Below, in pieces: positions 33,773 to 43,335 of a DNA stretch of 64,000 bases; position 1 is the first letter of the stretch, and each line of letters starts with the position of its first letter. The translations under genes and the position numbers were made by a program. A model generated the notes under the pieces. That model was given only the letters and a program-made list of their open reading frames with translations. It had not been told where the DNA came from and searched no databases. This stretch comes from Nostoc sp. JL33 (lineage in GTDB: Bacteria; Cyanobacteriota; Cyanobacteriia; Cyanobacteriales; Nostocaceae): NCBI RefSeq assembly GCF_017114985.1, contig NZ_JABXKP010000104.1, positions 1 through 64,000 of the forward strand, in the 5' to 3' direction.

Positions 33773-33988
33773 TTATTTAAACTCTTCGAGTTGATCCACA
33801 CGTAACCAAATATTAGGTGTTGGCACTTTCCCAAACTTAATCAGGGCGTAATCACCCTTCATATCCACAATTTCGCCCTTGGTTTCAAACAAATAAGAAG
33901 GAAAGCGAGTATCACTAGCTTTTGCCTCCAGACTGTTTTCTAGTTTCTCGCGGATAGCGCGAACCATATCTCCTTTTTTGACTGCCAT
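33773..33988 (-). CDS. ndhS: NDH-1 subunit NdhS
   Basis: This 71-aa protein has an SH3-like fold and forms the ferredoxin-binding site of the cyanobacterial NDH-1 complex at the thylakoid, acting in cyclic electron flow and respiration. The sequence KKGDMVRAIREKLENS, then FETKGEIVDMKGDYALIKFGKVPTPNIWLRVDQLE, matches the family. I chose the ATG at 33988 (MAVKKGD) instead of the longer frame start at 34027, because the extension is not typical. mutM lies 73 bp upstream. Confidence 0.88.
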   Translation of the reverse strand: MAVKKGDMVRAIREKLENSLEAKASDTRFPSYLFETKGEIVDMKGDYALIKFGKVPTPNIWLRVDQLEEFK

Positions 33989-34030
33989 CAGTTCCTCTCT
34001 CAAATTTGTAACTTGTTTTATCTGCATTTT

Positions 34031-34075
34031 AAGAGAGTTAGGAGTTAGAAGTAAAAACTCCTAACTCCTAACTCC
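34031..34075. repeat. TAACTCC inverted and tandem repeat
   Basis: GAGAGTTAGGAGTTAG pairs with CTCCTAACTCCTAACTC over a short loop. It overlaps the 3' end of mutM and the space before ndhS. Confidence 0.75.
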
Positions 34076-34945
34076 CCGTAGCGTTTGACACTGTGAGCAA
34101 AAGTGACTAGATCGCCCAGCTAACCTAATCCGTTGAATTTCTGTACCACAAACTCGACAGGGTTCTCCAGCGCGGTTATAAACCCATGCAACACCACCAT
34201 AGTTGCCGTTAGTACCTTTTACATTTAGGAAATTACTAAAAGTCGTACCACCAGCCTCAATGCTGGTTTCTAACACTTGAATTATGGCTGTTCGCAAACC
34301 CTCAATTTGCTTTAGCTGCAAATCTATACACAAAGTTTCAGGTAAAATTCCACTCTTAAACAATGCTTCATCGGCATAAATATTACCTAATCCCGCCACC
34401 ACAGATTGATCCAGTAGCGCAGTCTTAATCGGACGGCGGCGGTTTTGGAGTTTGAGAGCTAGATATTCGACCGTGAAATCGCGTGAAAATGGGTCTGCTG
34501 CCAGTTTTGCCAAACCAGTCATAATACTTTCTACAGCAACACCAGGCGGAACCCACCACATTTTACCAAAGGTACGCTGATCAACAAAGCGTAATTCCTG
34601 CTGATCTCCAAAGAATAATCTAACCCGCGTGTGCTTATGTAATGGTTCATCTCGATGCAGCCATAGTAGTTGACCGGTCATTCGCAGATGAACCCCTAGC
34701 CAGCCTCTGGAAGAGGAGGGGGAGAGTTCCGCCAGAAGATATTTACCGCGACGATGCCAAGTAGCGATCGCTGCGCCAACCCCAGAGGGGTACGCATTCT
34801 TTTTAATTCCATCAATAAACTCATCGACAGAAAACGGGTAGGCGATGGTGCGATCGAGCAACACATCTCCACCCGTAATTTCTTGGTTGAGGGTCAATTG
34901 ATTTAGACCCCTTCGGACTGTTTCAACTTCAGGCAATTCAGGCAT
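34061..34945 (-). CDS. mutM: Formamidopyrimidine-DNA glycosylase
   Basis: This 294-aa glycosylase/AP lyase removes 8-oxoguanine and formamidopyrimidines. It has the catalytic MPELPEVETVRRGL N-terminus (Pro1 nucleophile after Met removal, Glu2), GLGNIYADEALF and the C-terminal zinc finger CRVCGTEIQRI with FCSQCQ. The length is typical of cyanobacteria. It is located between psaE and ndhS on the minus strand. Confidence 0.97.
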   Translation of the reverse strand: MPELPEVETVRRGLNQLTLNQEITGGDVLLDRTIAYPFSVDEFIDGIKKNAYPSGVGAAIATWHRRGKYLLAELSPSSSRGWLGVHLRMTGQLLWLHRDEPLHKHTRVRLFFGDQQELRFVDQRTFGKMWWVPPGVAVESIMTGLAKLAADPFSRDFTVEYLALKLQNRRRPIKTALLDQSVVAGLGNIYADEALFKSGILPETLCIDLQLKQIEGLRTAIIQVLETSIEAGGTTFSNFLNVKGTNGNYGGVAWVYNRAGEPCRVCGTEIQRIRLAGRSSHFCSQCQTLRGVRS

Positions 34946-35200
34946 TCAAACTGATTAAGCAAGCAATTTTGATGTACTTGGGGGGTCAATAAAGAAGAGA
35001 TAAGGTACTATTTTAGACACACGTAGGTGGCTTGCCGTATTACCAAAAAGAAACCGTAAATACCCGCAGGACGGCTTCTCGTAGATTAGGTAGGCTAGGA
35101 CGAAAGATGAATGAACTGAAAGTTTAACACTTCAGACTTCATTCATACTTCAGACTTCCCTTCATCATCGCATCAAACAACCCCCTTGTAACTTTGCTGC

Positions 35201-35416
35201 TTATTTTTTAGCTGGTTTAGCCTTTGGTGCTTCAACCTCTACTAATTCATCCTGAGCAAAGTTGTTGGTATTTATACCAGAGTAATTTACCTTTTCAAAG
35301 CGGACAATTACTGGGTATTTGATGCCGCTTTGGTCAATGGAAGCCACAGTTCCAAGATCCTGAAACCAGTAGGATTCAGGGCGGAGAATACGTACTTTAG
35401 AACCACGTTGAACCAT
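35201..35416 (-). CDS. psaE: Photosystem I subunit PsaE
   Basis: This 71-aa stromal subunit stabilises ferredoxin/flavodoxin docking at PSI. It matches the family from MVQRGSKVRILRPESYWFQD through VIVRFEKVNYSGINTNNFAQDEL, with a basic Ala/Pro-rich C-terminus. The true start is ATG 35416; the longer frame adds 11 residues not found in PsaE. The promoter is expected in the repeat-containing 290-bp spacer upstream. Confidence 0.96.
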   Translation of the reverse strand: MVQRGSKVRILRPESYWFQDLGTVASIDQSGIKYPVIVRFEKVNYSGINTNNFAQDELVEVEAPKAKPAKK

Positions 35417-35525
35417 GATTATTTTCCCTTTATAGTTATCAATCGCCAATCTAGAGGGCTAATTGATTTCACTCTACAACCTGAAGGTCGCAGCAAGAGT
35501 CTTTGTTAAGTTATTTGTCTGAATT

Positions 35526-35570
35526 TGGCATGGGGCATGGGGCATGGGGCATTGGGCATGGGGCATTGAA
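35526..35570. repeat. GGGGCAT heptamer tandem repeat upstream of psaE
   Basis: Several GGGGCAT/GGGCATT units lie head to tail in the spacer between the fibrillin gene and psaE. Confidence 0.85.
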
Positions 35571-35706
35571 TATTAGTTATTAGTTTTTCTTTCTCCCTCA
35601 TCTCCCCCCCTTTACCACATCTCAAATTTAAAACTGTATTATACCCTACTTGACAAGCCACGCGTTTCAGTGTACCTTCGTTCGCAAACGGCCATTTTGT
35701 ACAAGC

Positions 35707-36294
35707 TTATATTTTACTTAACACAAACACACTTCCCTCGTTACCTCTGCCGATCCGCAGATCGTTATCTATATAAGTGATATCTAACCAGCCTTGCTGT
35801 CTATCACTCTTTATTGCAAAATCAATTCCCGGAAATTTTCTACCTGCTTCAATTTGTTGGATAAAAGTTACCGGAGAATTGTATTCTATTAAACGTTGTA
35901 AGCCGATAATAGACCGCTCAAATTTCACTTGGACACGCCGATCTGAAACTGGCTCAAATTTAGCAGCAACGCTGACTAATCCTTCTAAATAAGGTAAGCC
36001 ATAAATCTCAGCTATGTTGTAGACGCTGGTAGTCTCTACCCGGATACACTGATAGATTTGACCCAGTTTGCATAAAGGTAGACGATCTAAGTTTAAAAGA
36101 GCATTGCTGGTGGTGTATAGTAATCGCCAATTGCCATCTAGCAAATTGTTAGCTTCCACCGGACGGGGTGTAGGATTAAATTCTTCTAAACTGGCGATCG
36201 CTGCTAAGATAGCCTGTTTTTGTACTTGGGTCGCCAATAAACCGCGATTAGTAGGTGCGATCGCATCAATAAGAGCCGCTTTTTCCATCATCAC
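35707..36294 (-). CDS. PAP/fibrillin-family protein
   Basis: This 195-aa protein belongs to the plastid lipid-associated protein (fibrillin) family: NNLLDGNWRLLYTTSNALLNL near residue 48, with GRKFPGIDFAIKSD and a C-terminal DLRIGRGNEGSVFVLSK. These lipocalin-like proteins associate with thylakoids and lipid bodies and respond to light stress. Three Met codons open the frame; any could be the start. The upstream DUF3134 gene is divergent. Confidence 0.9.
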   Translation of the reverse strand: MMMEKAALIDAIAPTNRGLLATQVQKQAILAAIASLEEFNPTPRPVEANNLLDGNWRLLYTTSNALLNLDRLPLCKLGQIYQCIRVETTSVYNIAEIYGLPYLEGLVSVAAKFEPVSDRRVQVKFERSIIGLQRLIEYNSPVTFIQQIEAGRKFPGIDFAIKSDRQQGWLDITYIDNDLRIGRGNEGSVFVLSKI

Positions 36295-36533
36295 CTGTCA
36301 CCTCAAAAATCACTTACTTTCCATCAGCATAAACAAGATATTCATCGCCTATGTGTAGAGCCATAAAAATTACTAATAATCGCTTGACCTAAGCCATACG
36401 GCTATTAAATAAAAAATTTCTATCTGAATGCGGATTTATCAACCAAAGGGTTGAAAAGATAACTAAATAAATCCATGTCAAGTGATAGACTCTAAATGTC
36501 AACTTACGTAAACCTTTTCTTGTCCTCCTCGAT

Positions 36534-36770
36534 ATGTTGAACTCTCCATTACGTGAAGAACCTCGTAACCAGCGAGCCCATGTCATCCCCCTAAAGCTAG
36601 AGTCCTCTTTGTTGGACTGGTTGCAAACTAACGATCGGATCATATCGCGTGACATTCACGAACCGGATTTTCAAAATGACGAAGAAGGAATAGACTCCCT
36701 AATGGGTGTAGAAGATGGAATTGGCTACGACCTTGATGATGACGACGATATAGGAATCGCTGAGGATTAG
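36534..36770 (+). CDS. DUF3134-family small acidic protein
   Basis: This 78-aa protein matches the cyanobacterial DUF3134 family: LREEPRNQRAHVIPLKLESSLLDWLQTNDRII and an acidic tail DLDDDDDIGIAED. No catalytic features. It precedes mraY by 80 bp on the same strand, so the two may be cotranscribed. Confidence 0.8.
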   Translation: MLNSPLREEPRNQRAHVIPLKLESSLLDWLQTNDRIISRDIHEPDFQNDEEGIDSLMGVEDGIGYDLDDDDDIGIAED

Positions 36771-36850
36771 CCTTTTCAGGCTAGGGACTTGGTAGTATCC
36801 CTAGTTTCTGGTATTCAGTTTTATTAAGTGTGGAGTGAAGGGAAACTTTT

Positions 36851-37942
36851 GTGGACGCTAAATTATCTCCTGAGCAAGGTTTAAATATTTCTGGAATCGC
36901 TCTAGCCTCTTTATTAGCCGTAGGGTTAGGTATAACAGCATTTTTCTTGGATTCGATGGCCAATAGGCTACCGTGGCAAAGTATGTCGTTAACTCTGCCA
37001 CTATTATTGTGTGCGCTGGGTTCAGGTGTCGTGGGTTATTGGGTAATACCCTTACTTCAAGCACTCAAAACTGGACAAATAATTCGCGAAGATGGGCCCC
37101 AAGCCCATTTGAAAAAGGCAGGCACCCCAACAATGGGAGGTATATTTTTTGTACCTGTAGGTGTGATAATTGCCTGCATATTGTCTAACTTTGCTACAGA
37201 TGTGCTTGCAGTTTCGGCATTGACAATCAGCTACGGATTGATTGGCTGGCTTGACGATTGGCAAATTCTGCGCCGTAAATCAAATAAAGGTATATCTCCG
37301 GGAACGAAACTGGCTTTGCAGGTGGGCTTTGCGGCTGTATTTTGTCTGTGGCTGATGTTTAATCAACCGTCTAATATTACAAATATTGCTTTGCCTTGGG
37401 TCAGCTTCACACTACCCTTGGGATTCTTATTCTGGCCTCTAGCAGGTTTTGTGCTAGTTGCAGAAAGTAATGCAACTAATTTAACAGATGGTATTGATGG
37501 CTTGGCAGCAGGAACAGTAGCGATCGCACTTTTGGCATTAGCTGCTCTAATTGCACCTACAGCACCTGGGTTGATGGTTTTCTGTGCTGCTTTAAGTGGT
37601 GGGTGCTTAGGTTTCTTAGCCCATAATCGTAACCCAGCCCGCGTTTTCATGGGAGATACTGGTTCTTTAGCGCTGGGAGGAGCTTTAGCTGCTGTAGCGC
37701 TATTGACAAACACCTTAGTAGCTCTGTTCATTCTCAGTGGTATCTTCTTTGTAGAAACTCTTTCTGTGATGGCACAGGTAAGTTATTACAAAGCTACGAA
37801 AGGCCCTGATGGCAAAGGCAAACGTCTTTTCAAAATGGCACCCTTACACCATCATTTAGAACTAACTGGCTGGTCAGAATTACAGGTGGTTGGAGTATTT
37901 TATGTCATCGCTGCTATATTGGCTACTATCTGCTTGGCCTAG
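36851..37942 (+). CDS. mraY: Phospho-N-acetylmuramoyl-pentapeptide transferase
   Basis: This 363-aa membrane enzyme makes lipid I from UDP-MurNAc-pentapeptide and undecaprenyl phosphate. It shows ten membrane helices and the family motifs AGTPTMGG, LTDGIDGLAAG, ARVFMGDTGSLALGG and APLHHHLELTGW. The start is GTG 36851. Translation ends LATICLA at a stop that lies in a dispersed repeat (CCTAGGCGCAGCCCGCCGCAGG), so the C-terminus may be shortened by a few residues; the catalytic part is complete. Confidence 0.95.
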   Translation: MDAKLSPEQGLNISGIALASLLAVGLGITAFFLDSMANRLPWQSMSLTLPLLLCALGSGVVGYWVIPLLQALKTGQIIREDGPQAHLKKAGTPTMGGIFFVPVGVIIACILSNFATDVLAVSALTISYGLIGWLDDWQILRRKSNKGISPGTKLALQVGFAAVFCLWLMFNQPSNITNIALPWVSFTLPLGFLFWPLAGFVLVAESNATNLTDGIDGLAAGTVAIALLALAALIAPTAPGLMVFCAALSGGCLGFLAHNRNPARVFMGDTGSLALGGALAAVALLTNTLVALFILSGIFFVETLSVMAQVSYYKATKGPDGKGKRLFKMAPLHHHLELTGWSELQVVGVFYVIAAILATICLA

Positions 37943-37975
37943 GCGCAGCCCGCCGCAGGCATCGCTCCATTCTGA
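37935..37975. repeat. Dispersed CGCCGCAGGCATCGC element at the mraY stop
   Basis: GGCCTAGGCGCAGCCCGCCG then CAGGCATCGCTCC is close to the copy at 38183-38212 (GCGTAGGCGTAGGCCGCCGC then AGGCATCGCCC). Confidence 0.75.
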
Positions 37976-38006
37976 ATTGTTTGAAAAACTACTCGAATAC
38001 AAAATG

Positions 38007-38039
38007 ACAACTTCCACATCTTCAGGGAGTTGTTTTTTT
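38007..38039 (+). terminator. Terminator after mraY
   Basis: ACAACTTCC pairs with GGGAGTTGT (one wobble), followed by a run of T. The rest of the 37943-38446 gap contains one more dispersed repeat (38183-38212) and no gene. Confidence 0.75.
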
Positions 38040-38446
38040 ATTAGGAATTATGAATTAAGGCTTTACCATTTCCAATACGGTTCGCTTTCAAGTTTATACA
38101 GGTGTTGAACCTCTTCAGTTGGCAATGCTACTGTTTTTAAATAGGTATTATTTATAACTAAATTCTACGGGAAAGCCTAATTAGCGTAGGCGTAGGCCGC
38201 CGCAGGCATCGCCCTTGGGGAAAACTTTGCGATTTACTGATGTTGTTACTATTGTCACTATTAGATATCTGATCATATGATATAAGTCAACATAAAAGTT
38301 ACTGGGTATGTAGCAAGCACTTAAGTGTGGAATATAGCACTATAAATGCTCCAAAAGCGATTCCAGGATAACTCATGAAGATGAAATTACAGATTTAGTA
38401 TAAATTTCGATGAACCACAGAGTTATTTAGGTCTGAGGAGTATAAA

Positions 38447-39574
38447 GTGGATAAAAAACAAAAAAGGCTCAACAGCAAAAAGATTTATCACCTGGCTGTT
38501 GTTAAGTATATTTTCTATATCTTAGGCGCAAGCCTGGCAACTTCCTTCACATCATTAATCGCTATTTCAGTCAATCCCGCAGTTGCTGAAGATAGTATTG
38601 TTTCTCAAGAACAACAGACTCCATCCTTAGAGGAGAAAATTATTTTTGAAAAACAACAGATTGTATCTTTAACTGAATCAGCCAAGACTCAAACCCGAAA
38701 AGCGATTATTTCTCCGAAAGTAGACTCTTCAAATCTCAGTCCAGCACAGAAGCTGATGATATCACCAAACCGAGGCGATCGTAAAATTCTATTACAAGCT
38801 CAAACTCCCTCTGCTGACTCCCAGACTCAATTAAATGATAGTCAATTACGTCAAAGGCTAAAAATTAAGCCTTTGTTTGGAGGCATAGGTGGTAAACCAA
38901 ACTATATTCCTAGCCTCAGTTTTGGCATTCCCAGTGCTTTCGGAGCTAACTGGGGAGACTTTTTCGTGCAAGCAGCAGGAGCAACTCGCAAAGAAGGCAA
39001 TGGTAATACTGGTTTGGATGGGAGTATCAGTGCGGGTTTTGGTTTGGGAGATAGCCAGAAGTCAATCGGCTTAGAAGTCGCCTTCAACGAAGGTAGTATC
39101 AAAAACTTTGGTGATAATGGAAGCTTCGATCTCAAAGCCCACCGTGTTATCTCTACTAGTACTACCAATCAAATTGCGGCTGCTGTTGGCTGGAATAGCT
39201 TTGCCCAGTATGGGAATGAAGGAGTGGCTGATTCTAGTGTCTATGGTGAAGTTACAAGTGTCTCCCTGTTGCAACCTAACAATCCTCAAAATCAGATGCC
39301 ATTGGCACTTAGCGTCGGAGTGGGAGGCGGCAACTTCCGTGACGGAAATGACGAAGTTGGGATATTTGGAGGCGTGGGTTTGCAAGTTCATCCTCAAGTA
39401 GGTATCGGTGCATCTTGGAGTGGAGTAGCTTTAAACGCTGGGGTTTCTTTCGTTCCTGTCCAAACTATTCCTCTGACGATTCAGCTTGAAGGTTTAGACC
39501 TGACGGATCGGACTGCTGGTGGTAGTGCCGTACTTTTGAGTGTCAGCTATGGTTTCAATTTCTTGCCCAAGTAA
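38447..39574 (+). CDS. Exported protein, probable beta-rich outer-membrane or surface protein
   Basis: This 375-aa protein starts at GTG after the RBS GAGGAG (38435-38440, 6-bp spacing). The N-terminus has basic residues and a hydrophobic stretch ending VNPAVAED, typical of a signal peptide. Residues 50-140 are polar and Gln/Ser-rich. The C-terminal 230 residues alternate Gly-rich beta strands (SISAGFGLGDSQKSIGLEVAF, ALSVGVGGGNFRDG) and end in an aromatic strand. A beta-barrel is plausible. It is followed 19 bp later by another exported protein gene. Confidence 0.6.
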   Translation: MDKKQKRLNSKKIYHLAVVKYIFYILGASLATSFTSLIAISVNPAVAEDSIVSQEQQTPSLEEKIIFEKQQIVSLTESAKTQTRKAIISPKVDSSNLSPAQKLMISPNRGDRKILLQAQTPSADSQTQLNDSQLRQRLKIKPLFGGIGGKPNYIPSLSFGIPSAFGANWGDFFVQAAGATRKEGNGNTGLDGSISAGFGLGDSQKSIGLEVAFNEGSIKNFGDNGSFDLKAHRVISTSTTNQIAAAVGWNSFAQYGNEGVADSSVYGEVTSVSLLQPNNPQNQMPLALSVGVGGGNFRDGNDEVGIFGGVGLQVHPQVGIGASWSGVALNAGVSFVPVQTIPLTIQLEGLDLTDRTAGGSAVLLSVSYGFNFLPK

Positions 39575-39593
39575 ATCCCTTTATTTTGAGAGA

Positions 39594-40616
39594 ATGAGTA
39601 TGATCAAAATCAAGTCTCTAATCCTTGCTCTGAGTCTGAGTCCTCTGCTTTTGAGTGCTTGGCAATTACCAAACCAAGCCCTCCCGCAGCCGACCAGTAA
39701 TTCAGTTTCTGGTACAAACAGTGGTAATAACTCAGGTGCCGCAAGTGGTACCATTTTTTCAGTGCCTGTCACTCTTAAAAATGGTGGCACAACAAAATTT
39801 GGCAACATTACAGTGACTAATAGTGGTGGAATATTTAAAATTACTGTGCCGCCAAATATTCAAAATATTCTGAATACATCTGCACAAAGGGCTGTTGTCA
39901 CCTTACAAACTGGCAGTTTGACACAACAACAAATTGCAGCTTTGGTTGGGGCGGTGGGTCCTCTAATTGTGAATAGAACTGAAGCGCCAATTCCTGGTCG
40001 GGTTTTTGTAATTGTGAATATTATTCAACCGCTAGTTCCTGGTGGGGGATCGTTGTTAACAGGTAGTGGTCAGAGTGAAAGTTTTGCCACTCTAGCGGGT
40101 GCCATTAAATATGTCAGGACTGCAATTACTACACTACCTGTCAAAGGCTCTATTTCTGTTCTAATTGGTGGTAACACAACAGTTATACCTCCTATTCAAG
40201 CCCCAACCCTTAATAGTTCATCAATAGAAACTGTAAAAAAGGTTGTTACATTCAATAAACCTAATGGGGAAACATTTAATTTTGAAATAGTTGGCCCACG
40301 GGATAAGGTTAAGAATGCAGGCATTATTCTAGCATTTGTGTTGGCAGCCGGAGTTGATCCTAGTGCTGCGAATACTGCGATCAGGCTGGGGTTAACAGGG
40401 GCTGATCCTATATCCACAACCGATTTAATCTTGAGCCTCAACGGTCTGGTAACAAACCAGAACGCTGTCGATCTGACTAAACTCAATCAGGCAATTAATG
40501 CCTACAATACCATCGTAGACAAAGCTGATACAAATTCCCTAAAAGCTTTAAATAATACTACTGAATTTACCAATATTGGAGGGTTATTGCGAAATACCAG
40601 AGCGCCTCTGGATTAA
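39594..40616 (+). CDS. Exported protein, unknown function
   Basis: This 340-aa protein has a signal peptide (MSMIKIKSLILALSLSPLLLS, site near NQALPQ). The mature part is Ser/Thr/Asn/Gly-rich with a hydrophobic region near VPGGGSLLTGSG and a C-terminal helical region. A longer frame begins at 39540, but ATG 39594 gives a clean signal peptide and a GAGAGA-type RBS. It is probably in one operon with the preceding gene. No domain is recognised. Confidence 0.65.
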   Translation: MSMIKIKSLILALSLSPLLLSAWQLPNQALPQPTSNSVSGTNSGNNSGAASGTIFSVPVTLKNGGTTKFGNITVTNSGGIFKITVPPNIQNILNTSAQRAVVTLQTGSLTQQQIAALVGAVGPLIVNRTEAPIPGRVFVIVNIIQPLVPGGGSLLTGSGQSESFATLAGAIKYVRTAITTLPVKGSISVLIGGNTTVIPPIQAPTLNSSSIETVKKVVTFNKPNGETFNFEIVGPRDKVKNAGIILAFVLAAGVDPSAANTAIRLGLTGADPISTTDLILSLNGLVTNQNAVDLTKLNQAINAYNTIVDKADTNSLKALNNTTEFTNIGGLLRNTRAPLD

Positions 40617-40835
40617 AGGCTCCAAATCTTTTGGTGTACAAGCAATACCTTAGCCAAAAAAAAAGTATGAACAGATAGGGTGCTTGGTAGTAAAGTTATT
40701 GCTTCCACTCCCTTTATGGAGTCTAATCATCAATCAAACGGTGTTTATAGCCTGTGTTTGTTATATAAATTTAGTTTTAAGCTTTTATAACTTCTCTATA
40801 AAACCCTGATTATAAAAGAAGCGGTAGAACCTGAA

Positions 40836-42587
40836 TTAATTATAAGTATCTACATACTCTATAACCCGATTCTTCCCTGTTCGCTTTGCCTCAAGCATCG
40901 CTTGATTTGCCCGATTCAGAAAATCCTTAACTGTAATCCCTGGTTCTGATACAGCTATTCCAAAAGAAGCGGTGATGCTTTCGAGGGTCTGATCACCGTC
41001 CTTCAATTGCATTTGTTCAACATCTACCCTTATTTGTTCTACTCGCTTCCTGAGCGTTTCCAGTGTCATCTTAGGCATGACAATCACAAATTCTTCACCA
41101 CCCCATCTGCAAGCAATGTCAAAGGAGCGAATAGATTTTAACAGTAGTTTTGCTAATCCTTGAAGAACAATGTTGGCAGTCAAATGCCCATAGCGTGAGT
41201 TGTAAAATTTGAAGTTATCGATATCAAGAAAAATAATACTAAGAGGTTCTCCCGACCGTTCAGCTTCGGCTAGCCTCTGTTCCGTTATAGTTTGCATATA
41301 GCTTTGATTGAATAGTTGGGTCATCCCATCCCGCAAGTTATCATAAGTTAGACGTTGTTTTATCGATAGATTATTCAGTGCAAAGCCTAAGGTTCTAGCA
41401 ATAATCTCACTAATTTGTTGATCTTCTGGACTGATTTTTTCAAGCGCATAGATGTGTAAAACCCCAACTACTTCGCCTTCTCCAAACAATGGAACACACA
41501 AATGTGCGCCGCTAACAGGCTGTATTAAGTGGCTGCACACGAGTCCTGAGTTACGAGGCGATAAAAGGTTTAATTTCCCTCTCCGCAATGCCCAACACTC
41601 AGATTGTAAAAATATTTCTTTACTGCTTCTTTCACCTCCCCAAATACAATTTATCTGCACATAATTCTTGGAATTAGCAATTATATAGATAGAACCACTC
41701 ATATTAGGAAACAGCTTGGAACAGGTTAAAGCGACCACTTGATACACTTCATCTTCAGACTCGCAAGAATAAAGCATATCCGCCATATCTGAGAGATATA
41801 TAAGTTCTTGTTTTTTTACCTCTAATTCCAGTGTTTTTTCTTCTAGCTGCCGATTTAGGTCAGTGAGCGATCGCTGTGCTTCTATGGATTCTGTAATATC
41901 AATACTAATGCCACCGATGCGGTAAGCGCCCGTTGCGCCATCGCTAAACGGAAACTTAAAGGATAGCCAGTAGCACGGCTGATCATTACTAGGTATCTTT
42001 ATTTTTTCAACCAGCTTTAAGGGGCGTAGAGCCTTCAAAACGATTTGATCGTTTTCCATTACCCGTCGCGCCTCTTCTGCATCTGTCAAAACTTCACTAT
42101 CTGTTTTCCCCAACCAGTGTTGTGAATCTACCGAAAATCTAGACTGTATCTCCTGGTTGTAGTAAAGCATTCTAGATTGCTCATCTTTGATATAGGCTAG
42201 AAAGGGACCCTGATCTAGGAATAGCCGTTGCATCTGCTGGCTGCGTTGAAGTTCGCGGTTATCTTCTTGAGATTTGGCGATCGCCTCTACAATTTGATAA
42301 ACGGTTGGCATCAGGTAAAGTAAGGCAGACAAGGAAATAAACGCCATTAAGTCGAGTACGCCTAAGTGCAACAGCGACACTGCCATATATGGCTCAAAGA
42401 TTGCCAGAAAATGATGAAATCCACAAAATAGTACGAATCCACCTGATAAGATAAAGGCTGGCCAAAACTTAGAAGGGATAGTTGCCTTAGTTTTGGCAAA
42501 GAAAATCCCTATTACTATAGGGATGCCAAAGTATGAAAATGCAGTGATGCCGTGAGCAATTGTGCAATTCCAGTTTAGAGGCTCCAT
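40836..42587 (-). CDS. Membrane GGDEF diguanylate cyclase with PAS and GAF domains
   Basis: This 583-aa signalling protein has an N-terminal three-helix membrane domain (residues 10-100) resembling the ethylene-receptor-type sensor (FSYFGIPI, and C55 with H59 in FCGFHHF). A PAS domain (about 120-235), a coiled coil, a GAF domain (about 270-405) and a GGDEF domain follow. The active site is GGEEF at residue 496 with an RSFD inhibitory site five residues upstream, so it should make c-di-GMP with product feedback. The sensed ligand is unknown. Confidence 0.9.
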   Translation of the reverse strand: MEPLNWNCTIAHGITAFSYFGIPIVIGIFFAKTKATIPSKFWPAFILSGGFVLFCGFHHFLAIFEPYMAVSLLHLGVLDLMAFISLSALLYLMPTVYQIVEAIAKSQEDNRELQRSQQMQRLFLDQGPFLAYIKDEQSRMLYYNQEIQSRFSVDSQHWLGKTDSEVLTDAEEARRVMENDQIVLKALRPLKLVEKIKIPSNDQPCYWLSFKFPFSDGATGAYRIGGISIDITESIEAQRSLTDLNRQLEEKTLELEVKKQELIYLSDMADMLYSCESEDEVYQVVALTCSKLFPNMSGSIYIIANSKNYVQINCIWGGERSSKEIFLQSECWALRRGKLNLLSPRNSGLVCSHLIQPVSGAHLCVPLFGEGEVVGVLHIYALEKISPEDQQISEIIARTLGFALNNLSIKQRLTYDNLRDGMTQLFNQSYMQTITEQRLAEAERSGEPLSIIFLDIDNFKFYNSRYGHLTANIVLQGLAKLLLKSIRSFDIACRWGGEEFVIVMPKMTLETLRKRVEQIRVDVEQMQLKDGDQTLESITASFGIAVSEPGITVKDFLNRANQAMLEAKRTGKNRVIEYVDTYN

Positions 42588-42724
42588 TGCTGACCTGATA
42601 TTAACATTTCATTTGTTTTACTATAATTCTAGATACGCTCAAGATGTAAGCATAGAAGGAATTATTCCAGAACGTCATGTGTTAGTTTTACTAAAATTAT
42701 CATCGTAACTTTCTCAAAGGCTGC

Positions 42725-43237
42725 TCATTTCGCCTCCTTACAAACCTGACTTACCAAGTGAGTGAGTTCCGGCACAATCAGTTTTTCCATCGCCAGTAGC
42801 ACAGCATTACTGGAACCAGGAAGCGAGAAGATTAATTTATTTTGATAAACACCAGCAACAGCGCGAGAAGCGATCGCCCGCGAACCAATTTCTTGGTAAC
42901 TTAAAAAACGAAATAACTCACCAAATCCCGGTAAGGTTTTCTCCAGTAACTTCTCAATAGCATCGTAGGTGGTATCTCTTGGTGCAATACCTGTGCCACC
43001 ATTGAAAATTACAGCATCCAAATTTGAGCTTTTACCCAAATTTTCTATCTGCTCTTGAATTTGTGTTGGTTCATCTTTAATAATCGTGTAGGCTCCTACA
43101 GTATGGTTAGCATCAAGGAGTAATTGCTGAATTAGCTGGCCACTTTTGTCTGTTTCAAAAGTGCGTGTATCGCTGACAGTAACCACAGCACAAGTTACTA
43201 TAATTTTAGGCGAGTCTGGGTGGGGTTGTTGTATCAT
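42725..43237 (-). CDS. moaB: MoaB/Mog-family molybdenum cofactor protein
   Basis: This 170-aa protein binds molybdopterin and adenylates it during molybdenum cofactor synthesis. Motifs: VTVSDTRTFETDKSG, FNGGTGIAPRDTTYDAIE and FSLPGSSNAVLLAM. The cofactor would serve nitrate reductase. It is flanked by psb28 on the same strand, with 98 bp between. Confidence 0.92.
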   Translation of the reverse strand: MIQQPHPDSPKIIVTCAVVTVSDTRTFETDKSGQLIQQLLLDANHTVGAYTIIKDEPTQIQEQIENLGKSSNLDAVIFNGGTGIAPRDTTYDAIEKLLEKTLPGFGELFRFLSYQEIGSRAIASRAVAGVYQNKLIFSLPGSSNAVLLAMEKLIVPELTHLVSQVCKEAK

Positions 43238-43335
43238 AGATTAAGCTTTTAACTCTTGATAACGAGTCCTTTGGCAAGGGAAATAGCACATTGGACATGA
43301 AAATAATTACTTATGCCCAATGTATGCCCTATGCC

